NCBI RefSeq assembly: GCF_963678635.1
Contig: NC_087066.1
Span: forward strand, 5,857,954-5,921,953
Direction: 5' to 3'
Length of the DNA: 64,000 nucleotides
Source of the DNA: Symsagittifera roscoffensis
Lineage: Eukaryota > Xenacoelomorpha > Acoela > Convolutidae
Shown: positions 55,943 through 64,000 of the stretch, in pieces
How the letters are laid out: each line of letters begins with the position of its first letter
Numbering within the stretch: the stretch's first letter is position 1
Translations under genes and position numbers: made by a program
Notes under the pieces: model-generated
What the model was told of the DNA's origin: nothing
The model's database searches: none
The model's input: the letters and a program-made list of their open reading frames with translations, nothing else

Positions 55943-56425
55943 TATGCTCGCTAATCTCCAAAAAAACTGTTCCAAATCCGTAAATTAGTAAGAGATATTT
56001 CTCGGCAAATAACTCGGTCAATAAAATAATTTCGGCATTTTTCTATTGATCAGAACATCATATAACATTTTTAGCATCTGAGCGTTTTTGGTACAAATCG
56101 GCGCAAGCTAGCCACAAGGACCGGTCGGTAATGTCCTTGAGACAAATTGCTCTTTTTGGCGGTCAACCTTAATCAAGGCTGAACCGAATTAGAACCAAAA
56201 AACAGTTAAAATAGGATGTAACCCCCGTTTTTAGTATATTAATACATGGGCAGGTGGGGGACTCGAACCTACGTCAACTGTTAACCTATATAATCGGCGT
56301 TAGCTTAGGCCACTCGGCCAACTGTGCTTATTGTTGTTACATTTTGGTTCAGTTTTATGCATTTATACTATTGTTTTATATGCATCTATACTCTACATTC
56401 TATACTCTACATTTGCATTGCAATA
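55943..56425 (-). repeat. BEL 5' LTR
   Basis: It has the same length and sequence as the 3' LTR apart from one terminal change (TATTGC for TGTTGC). Its outer edge abuts the host codon AAG of the GTPase gene. Confidence 0.93.
56248..56326 (-). ncRNA. tRNA-like sequence in the BEL 5' LTR
   Basis: Same sequence as the copy in the 3' LTR, with intact A-box and B-box motifs. In this LTR it would lie upstream of, or at, the start of the element's own transcript. Confidence 0.5.
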
Positions 56426-57935
56426 ACTTTGATGAATCAATTAAAAATATTCCGCAACTCTGACTTCGTAAAGATTCTTTTAATTGAAGCATGCTCACTC
56501 CATCGATAGAACCATAGCTCTGAATGTATTCCATAGTTGCCTTGAGAGGTCCAAAAAGACCCACGCAACTGATCGATAGTTGGTCCAGTGTTTCAAAATC
56601 AATTATAGTGCCATTCGAGAATGATTCGTAAATGATAGGGGTGCCGCCCATCATTTCATCTGGCACTGATTGGCAAATGTAGTTGACAGCCTCCTCCGCT
56701 AGAGTGAACTTATTAACTGAGAAGCCTTCTTCGAGTGCAGTATGACACAGAATCAGAGGAATGATTGACCATGGGTTTTCAACATCGCTTGCAGCCACTA
56801 CTAGTTCCTGTTCATTTTCAAGTGAATCTGCAGCAGTGGTAGTTATAGTCTCGCCGTCACCTACATTGTTTTGAGGCCCTGGATTTTCTTCTGTCTCAAC
56901 TTCGTTTCGATCCATGTCGCTGATCGGTTGCTGAATGAGCGATTCAACTTTATCTTCATTTCCAGTCTCGACGGCGTTTGAACTTTGAGGCAAACTTTCT
57001 TCAGGTGCATTTGGCGGAAGCTCCAGCTGAACTTCATCGAGGCCAATGCATTTTTCAAGGTCATCAACTGCTGTAAGGGAGTCGTCGGATGACTTAGAAT
57101 CTTCGTCCAAATCGGTGCTCTGTTGTAGCAGTTGATGACTATGAAAGCTTTCATCGGACAAATAATGTGTTTGAGTGTCATTTGAGATCTTCTCGGTCCC
57201 TAAGACTGCTTTCAATTTTTCTGCTGTCAACGCTCTTTGCGTAGTTGAAATGTTTTCACATTCTGCTAACCCGCTTTCGAAATCTTCACAAGATGAAAAC
57301 GTGTTCATAATTTTTTCTTTTGTATCCTGGTCTTGCTGCAATTCTGTCAGAATTTGTTCAACATCTTCAAGCATTTGTTCAGTTTTGGGCGTTTTCGATT
57401 GATCTTTTTTCATTCCGTGGAAAATTGTTTCAATTGTCTCAACTTCCTCTTTGCCAAAAAATGGCACCACTTCACTCGAGTTAAGAAAAGTTTGCATCGA
57501 CTCGATGCCGCTTGCAAAATAAAACAAAAGCCGAGAATTGATTATGCTGTTAGAAAGTACACCATGCGTCTTCAAAGATTCCACGAATGAATCTCGATCA
57601 ATGATGAATTGACCAAATATATCAAGTAACTCCATTTCCAGTATCTCAACTTTGTTGGGCAAAAGATCTCCACGCTTTCTTAAACCCTCGAGGTTCTCCC
57701 ACTCGCAGAAATGCTCCAAGATCCAATTTGATGCATCGGTTTCAATATTGTTTTTATTCAACACATCGCTAATTTTTGACGACCAATTCAGCCTTAGTTT
57801 TGTGGCTGTTTTAGAGTTTGAACCAGCCGGGCTATTCTCTACGTTCGTGTCTTCTTTCAGCGCTGGATTACTCACGTTTTTGTCGTCAGTTTTGAACTCT
57901 CTCGGTACATTCACGTAATCTTCCTGCAGTGACAT
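56426..57935 (-). CDS. Giant GTPase, N-terminal part right of the BEL insertion
   Basis: About 503 residues from ATG 57935. In-frame codons continue a short way upstream to a TGA, without another ATG. The protein is acidic (many Glu/Asp, a Ser-rich middle), with helical segments and no recognised domain. Host sequence ends at IDSSK, where the BEL 5' LTR begins; an apparent stop at 56402-56400 lies within LTR sequence. Joining 56426 to 46801 leaves one copy of the ACTTT target duplication and keeps the frame (SSK-LQTKF). As it stands in this assembly the gene is disrupted. Confidence 0.6.
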
Positions 57936-58067
57936 TACTGCATCACTCAAACTTTGCCTTTTCTTATTGATTTTTTCGGGTCAAAACTTTTAACGAATCA
58001 GTAAGAATATCGATGAAATTTAGAAAGTCAATTCTTAATAACTCAAAACCTAAATGCTGAAGAAACC

Positions 58068-58425
58068 AAACTAACCAATGAGTTGACACTAACAATTTAT
58101 CTACAAACATTTCCAATCTGATTAGTTTGATATTTGCTAATCAATGGATGCAAACATCACGAGCATCTACACCCTGATTTTTCTCAGACATGCAGTCTTC
58201 TGACGATCGTAATTTAGACTCGAAACGCAACTTTGGTAGAAAACTCAGTATTTAGAATGATCCGACCGAAATCATGCCACTGTCATAGTGACAAACACTC
58301 ATTTGTTCAAAGGACTTAACTAACCAGTGCCCTGAAACAATTTCAAAAAGCTTTATGTTCCAATATGACAAGTTTGATATTTACTATTGAAATGATGCAA
58401 CATCACGAGCATCTCAGTCCTAGAC
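58068..58425. repeat. Diverged repeat upstream of the GTPase gene
   Basis: 58128-58192 and 58370-58425 share GTTTGATATTT.CTA..., GATGCAA and CATCACGAGCATCT in the same order, about 240 bp apart. They lie 130-490 bp upstream of the GTPase start, so they may be part of a promoter or an old duplication. Confidence 0.5.
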
Positions 58426-61400
58426 TTTCTGAATACAAACAATTTTCGACCAGCTTGACCATTCTTGAAAAATCATCATTATTTGAACTTCCCTAAAGTG
58501 TCTGACAAATTTTGCCTATTTTACAAACTTCGTATCTCTAAGATAGCAGCTTTTTTCTACAAAAAACCTTTAAAAACAAAAAACCAAAAATCACCAAAAC
58601 TATTTTGAAAGTGTTTCTAACCATGATTACAGATAAAAAATTGTATTTTGGAACACTTTCAATTTGTTTTTCAATTATTTTAGTGAAAATTTTATATTTT
58701 TTGGAATATGCTTTGATTATAATATATGCCAATGTGATCATAATATATGATTTTTGATAAAAGCTTCGATTATCAATTTGAGGTGTTTTGAATGATTCTG
58801 TAAGTTACATATATTCAAGGGTTGAACATTGACTTTAGGTCCATTACGGATCATCTTTGAGGAATTATATCAGTCATATAACTTTCGACAGGCTCCATCT
58901 CTGATTGAGATATATACCGAAAAAATTTGGAATATAGACAGACTATTAGTTGCAAAAAGATAGCGTGCTCCTTCGATTAGCCCATGGGGCAAACTAACAA
59001 AACTTGCCTATTAGATTTGCCGTTTTGTTCTCGGAGAATTTCAATCGAGCAATCAGAAATTTCAAAAACCTTTTCAAAGGAATCTTTGAAATTTTTTCGA
59101 AGGAAAACTTTCCATCATACAACTTTTTCAAAGAAGTTTTTATTGCTTAGTTTTATATAGGCAAAAAAATTTTGTATCACTCATAAAGCCAAAATTTATA
59201 GTGAAAACTTTTTATGAAAAAAAATATGACATGACTACAGCCCTGGAAATAGACTTCAATAAGTCTATGTTTATCATAGGTCTCTTCTTGCAAACGCTTC
59301 TCCATGCCTCTTAAACCCTGTTGGTTCTATGTAATTTTAAAAAAGCATAAAGGACCCTTCAGGTGGCAACTTACCTTCTTTTGTTTCAGTTTTATTGCTC
59401 TCACCAGCCTAATTGTTGTAATAATTTTTTAATACAGTACGGCAATTAATTTAAAAAATAATTATTTTGTAGAAATTTAGCAATCACCTTATTTGCGTAA
59501 AGTTCACTGGCAACGAACAGTCGGTTTATTCAACGCGCTTTTTTGGAAAATTTTAACAAAAAACTATGATTATTCGAAAAAACAAAAACAAAAAACTAAT
59601 CGGAATGAGGTTAAATTTACTTCGTTTTCACTGCGAAAAATTTCAATCAAAATACCAAATATCGAATTAACCACAAGCTTTTATGAATAAACAAAAAATT
59701 GTCTTTTTTTAATTGATTGAAAGACGTGATTTGTTTCATTTTTTTTCGATGGACGATTAATTGGCAAACTTACGTTAAAGGGTAGACACTATCTTAAATG
59801 AGGCAACGAGATTAGTAGTGAGCACCCCAACCACTGATCTATTTGGAAAACAAGTAGAAATTACGCACAAAAAAATGAAATAAAAGATTTTTGCGATGTT
59901 ATAAGCAACAGACTAAGAGAACAAGAACGATACTTTTCTAAAGGTTCGATAACAGTAGATAACCCTCCTTTGGATGCCCACGATACAAAGAATTTGCTCA
60001 ACAAGGTACTCTGGTTTCTGAATGAATTTGTAAAAGTGCATTACAGTGAAATGACTTGAAAGCTTATCATTTTTGCCAAAATTTTTGCCATCGATCATTA
60101 TAGAATTTGTTCATTTCACACGGCGCATAAAAATAGGAGAAAATTACAAAATAACTACAATATTCCAATCAACCCAAAAACACATAGGGTAAAAAACGCT
60201 TGCCTCCGCTCGGTGCTTATATTAAACGTCTAGCTAAAAAAAGGACTTCAAAATTTTGACTCAAAATTTCTCATAATTCGTTGTATGTCAATCGAGCTCG
60301 GGAACGCCATACCCTGCAAAGTTTAGCTTTAGCACCGGAAAATACTTAGAAAATCTCAAGAACCCGATCAATCGAGAACAACAACAGTGAGTTGAAAAAT
60401 CTAGCCGGTTGATGAAATCATGTTTTAAAGAAACGAAAATAAGTTTTAGAAGATGAGGAGCGAACGATGAGACTGTATTCTTCTCTATCTCCAGAGCAGA
60501 AAAAAAGGTTTATGAAGAAAGCGGATGATAACAAAAAAATGCAAAAATGGAGTAAATAGTTCCCATAATGAACTCTAAACGTTTTTTGTTTGTTGACTAA
60601 CAGCTTCTTTTTTCAAAGAGGTAGACTGAAAACGAAACTTCCGTCAGAGACTCTGTTTGTTACGATACATGAATACCGATTTAGTATTTGTACTATCAGA
60701 ATAAAGATAAAACAATGTTGTTTTTTAATTTTTTTTCAAGCAGATAGTATCGGAACCTAATTTAATTTTTATCATTTGATGTTTTTTTGTTAAAAAAATT
60801 TTAAAAAAATAGTAGTGTTTTCTTTTTTTTTAAAGTTCGATCTCAACATTTATTGCTGCAACTTCGCGGCAACAAACGTCGTATAGGTTATTTTCTTATT
60901 CGATGGATCACTGCAATTTTTACGATTAATATCTTGAAACAGAGAATGAGTTTGAAGCCTTTAACTGCGACTGACGCGATTTTGCTTCAGTCAGACATCA
61001 GAATATTTGTTATAAATATCGTAAGTATATGTAGAGTTGAGTTGAAAGTTTTCTCAGAATCTCAATAAGTGATACCAAGGCGACCACAGTACAAGTACAA
61101 ATTCGTTTCAAATTCAATGCAAAACACACAAAAAAGGGGTCAAAAAAGGATTTATTATGAGACCATTAAAGTATTTACTCGAACACAGCTTTTTTTATCA
61201 TTTTGAATCAAGATTGACAAAAACAAAAAAGTTGAGTCAGCAACAAAGTACATGTCTTGGCGCGTGCCATAATCGATTAAAAAATTACTATACAAAAAAT
61301 TTAGAAAATTTGAAGTTTTTCTTTCAGAACTGCTAAAGAAACTAGCAGCAAAGGCATTAAAAAAGACATGGTGCAATGAAAATCCAAACAAAATTGCGCT

Positions 61401-61640
61401 AGTTTTTAATGATTACCAACAGTTTTTGCATGTAAAGGAGCAAAAAGATGCGCGGTAGTAAAAAAAAATACATAACAAACAACACGAATATTAAATCATA
61501 GAGCGGACTACAAACCACCAATTACAAAAACTATCGGTGAAATTGTTACGAGATGGAGAAAAGGAAGACTTTAACTGTTTTTTTTTGTAAATCACCAAAC
61601 TTCCGAGACGACAAAATTTTTTGTCGTCAAATTAATTTAA
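58426..61640. other. AT-rich stretch without a recognised gene
   Basis: Short frames only. The plus strand around 61270-61440 (with FRKFEVFLSELLKKLAAKA) may be the part of the LINE before its reverse transcriptase core, but this is weak. Confidence 0.35.
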
Positions 61641-61689
61641 ATATCAAAAAAATCAACGTTAGATGCAATTTTGGATATTATTGAGACGA

Positions 61690-62500
61690 TTTCAACAGTT
61701 TACCAGCCAAAGATGACGTCGCATTTATCTTCATTGATTTTGACACCGTTATTCGGTCAATTCTTATCAGAAAATGTTATTAAAATGGCTTCCGATACCC
61801 ACTTTATAGACCTCTGAAAACAGGTATACCTTGGTAAGAAAAAACCATGGAAACAGATACAGATATAAGAAAACATAACACCTTGAAAACAGACACCAGT
61901 ATGTTGATATTTAAAGACAGTTATTTAAGAAATGCTCAATAGTGAGTGGGGTGCCCCAATGTTCATTTGTTGTTTCCTCAATAATTCTGCTTTATGTGAA
62001 CGATCTTGCTGAAGAGTGCAGCAGTTACAAATAAACCGTTTTTACAGACACAACGTTGTTTGGCACTGTTAAATAAGAAGGTAAAGCAATGTCCGACGCT
62101 TTATAGCGCGTTTCGTGGAGAGCAAGAAGCTTACAGCAATTGGAAGTAAAACTAAAATTTTTCAATTCAAGCCAAAAACAAACTGCAAAATGAGGTTGAA
62201 CAAAAAAACATAAGAACTAACTAACGAAACGAAATATCTTGGAGTTCATTTAGGCAAACAACTTAGATACGAACAACAAAAAAAATGCTTGATAAATCGA
62301 TTTTCTTTGCTCTCGGGCAGAATGTATCACTTCAAATTAATTGTGAGTTCAAAATATCTTTTAAGAAAATATAAAAAAAATTTTCAACGAAAGCCACAAT
62401 ACGGAGCACTGGTATATGGTTTGGCATTTAAAACTGATTTTAAAAGTGTTGACAGAACGCAGAAAGGAGTTTTAGGAATTCAATTTAACTTAAAGTGAAC
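61690..62500 (+). pseudogene. Decayed LINE (Jockey/CR1-type) reverse transcriptase
   Basis: Three reverse transcriptase landmarks appear in order but in three frames: IFIDFDTVI near 61729 (motif A), VSGVPQC near 61942 (motif B) with LLYVNDLAEEC, then FTDTTLFG near 62042 where the second catalytic Asp is lost, and KYLGVHLGKQLRYE near 62232 (thumb). A last open part (62289-62498) includes YGALVYG. Stops and frameshifts separate them, so it is non-functional. No endonuclease domain is recognised upstream. Confidence 0.7.
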
Positions 62501-63667
62501 TTTATATGTTTGAACTAATGAAAACATTGGCAAAAGTTTTGAAAAAAAGACACACTTTGGACGGTAATTAAGATTGTAAACACATGGCTGAGCTTGAGTA
62601 CTGCTTTTCAGGAACTAGTAGGAGTAAAGAAAAGCAGAAAACAAAAGCCGATACTTATCAAAACAGAACAAATAGCTTCAGGATTAAAAAACATTTCAAA
62701 TATTTCAAAAATTTTGATAATCAATTTTAGTGGACATGAGAACAACAGCGACCCAAAAAATTTTGGAAAAAAATCACCAGTTTCGAGATCTTTATATAAT
62801 AGATAACAAAAAAATTATGAGTTGTTTTGATGAGTGGTGTATCTAACTTCTTCGCGTTTTTGAATAGACAGTTAGGCAAAATGCCTTCTGAGGGATTTTA
62901 CTGGATTTTACAGGATTAAGAAAAACAATTTTGCGTGTTAGAGCAAATATAGCATAATTATCTGTGCTCTTGAGGCATCATTTGACAGCTAAACGCCTTT
63001 GAAGTTCTCCCAACTGTAGTTGTTGATATAAAACTGGAAACTAATTTCTTTTTTTATAAAACCAGTCCACATTGGAAGACAATTTGCTTCATCCAATGGG
63101 AAATGTATCTCATTATTTTAATTGTATCCCGTGATCATAAGTTCACAAGGAAGAGACTAAATGATGCTTCAACCGACTTAGATTTTTTAATGAATACTCT
63201 GCACGTTTTGTCTTGGGCTGCGTCTGTCATACCGCTGTGTATAATGGATTCTGTTATTGAATCCAAACGGTTTGATAAACAACGTCTCAATTGTAATTGA
63301 GACAAAACAACTGATTCATAAAAAAATTTGCTGGTGTCTGAGCTTTTGCTCTTATTGTTCTCTGGCCTAACATATCTTTACAAAGTCCCCTAGGAGAATT
63401 ATCAATGAAAAATCTTAAGTCGTTATGGGATTGGTTTGAGTTAAGTGTCCATAGGGGACTCTCTTTGGATATCAATTTTCTATTTCTTCTACCTTGTGTT
63501 GAATTTACTTCACAGTTCTAGTCTGTTGCGTATGTTTCGTGTCTTCCTCCTTGTTGTTGTTGTCTTTCTTTTGTTTTTTGTGCTTCTCATTTGTCGTCTC
63601 GTCTTCTTTCTCGTTTTCATTTGTTTTTTTCTGTTTTCACTTTTCTTCTGAATGAATAACATCTCCG
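62501..63667. other. AT-rich stretch, no clear gene
   Basis: The first part may be the tail of the LINE relic. From 63520 to 63660 the plus strand is very T-rich, and on the minus strand it reads as a Lys/Arg-rich continuation, in another frame, of the open frame at the right edge. Confidence 0.35.
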
Positions 63668-64000
63668 CTAGGTTTTTGTCGTGGCTGTCCACCGGGGAGA
63701 TAAGGTCAATGATTTGTGTTTTATCTTGATGTTTATCCTGTTTTTCGGGCTGATTGCCTCGAGAAGTTTCATGCACGCCTGGTACTCTGCCGTCTTGTCC
63801 GAGAAACCCAATTCCTGAATTAACAATTTCAAGCTTAGCTTTGTGGGTGACGGCGTTTTGTCAGGTGAAGACTCGATGTTGAAGTGGATTTTCATCTTTG
63901 CTCCCGTTTTCATTTTGTCGATCGTGTTGATTGGTACGGCGTTCACAAGGGGTTTGCCAATGTTGACAGGCGGTTGCGTACCGACTTTTTGGTCAATTCG
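63668..64000 (-). CDS. Unidentified open frame running off the right edge
   Basis: The frame is open from 64000 to a stop at 63668 (about 110 residues), with LSLKLLIQELGF and YQACMKLLEAISPK. A second frame (63776-63510) overlaps it and continues with PVDSHDKNLAEMLFI and a basic tail, so there may be a frameshift near 63760. It could be an exon of a host gene or the ORF1/Gag of a retroelement; I do not recognise it. Confidence 0.25.
   Translation of the reverse strand, partial: RIDQKVGTQPPVNIGKPLVNAVPINTIDKMKTGAKMKIHFNIESSPDKTPSPTKLSLKLLIQELGFSDKTAEYQACMKLLEAISPKNRINIKIKHKSLTLSPRWTATTKT

Larger units (their letters stand above)
46807..56425 (-). mobile_element. Complete BEL/Pao LTR retrotransposon inserted in the GTPase gene
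   Basis: A 9619-bp element on the minus strand has 483-bp LTRs at both ends and a 5-bp target duplication, ACTTT (46802-46806 and 56426-56430). A primer-binding site follows the 5' LTR. There is a long leader with an extra ORF, a 2.2-thousand-residue Gag-Pol frame, and a polypurine tract. The only LTR difference I noticed is in the second base (TA at the 5' LTR against TG at the 3' LTR), so insertion is recent. Confidence 0.95.

Noticed and set aside
55467-56021. Minus-strand 184-codon frame across the BEL 5' LTR edge
   Set aside because: It is made of tandem repeats and LTR sequence, and shows no start context or known domain.
63445-63651. Plus-strand hydrophobic frame rich in Phe, Leu and Val
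   Set aside because: Produced by a T-rich tract; the opposite strand gives a more plausible basic tail.

Overview
This window looks like a piece of an AT-rich invertebrate animal genome. It has spliced genes with GT/AG introns, long AT-rich non-coding stretches, an alpha-tubulin gene, an alpha-1,4-glycosyltransferase (A4GALT-type) gene, a giant GTPase gene, and Copia, BEL/Pao, Ty3/gypsy and LINE retroelements plus many small inverted-repeat transposons. The exact taxon cannot be read from the sequence; nothing suggests a bacterium, and a marine invertebrate or arthropod would fit.

Layout. 1-1.2 kb is a decayed Ty3/gypsy gag-protease fragment. 1.8-15.2 kb is an alpha-tubulin locus on the minus strand. 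Four coding exons (1828-3946) splice in frame, and a block of about 4.2 kb containing two of them is repeated three times head to tail (2735-6904, 6905-11120, 11121-15236). Each block carries the same hAT-like MITE. 15.2-19.4 kb is mostly non-coding, with one candidate exon and two inverted-repeat elements. 19.5-38.3 kb is a plus-strand glycosyltransferase gene of four exons (401 aa). Its second intron, about 16 kb, is packed with repeats: a mariner-type MITE, a 1.26-kb tandem repeat, several hAT-like MITEs and a complete Copia retrotransposon (26316-31186) with apparently identical 337-bp LTRs. 38.3-41.5 kb is non-coding and holds a MITE inserted at the centre of another palindrome. 41562-41761 is an assembly gap.

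41.8-57.9 kb is a giant minus-strand GTPase gene with a P-loop and a very Cys/His-rich region. It is split by a 9.6-kb BEL/Pao retrotransposon (46807-56425). Removing the element and one copy of its 5-bp target duplication restores the host reading frame. A second lesion, or a frameshift site, lies near 45645. The BEL element has 483-bp LTRs containing a tRNA-like sequence, a 2.2-thousand-residue Gag-Pol frame, and an extra upstream ORF of unknown function. 58-64 kb is AT-rich, with a decayed LINE reverse transcriptase (about 61.7-62.5 kb) and an unidentified open frame reaching the right edge.

The window is best read as three host genes being reshaped by mobile DNA: a partial tandem triplication of tubulin, an intron swollen by elements, and a defence-type GTPase interrupted by a young retrotransposon. 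The two LTR elements look recent. The gypsy and LINE pieces are relics.
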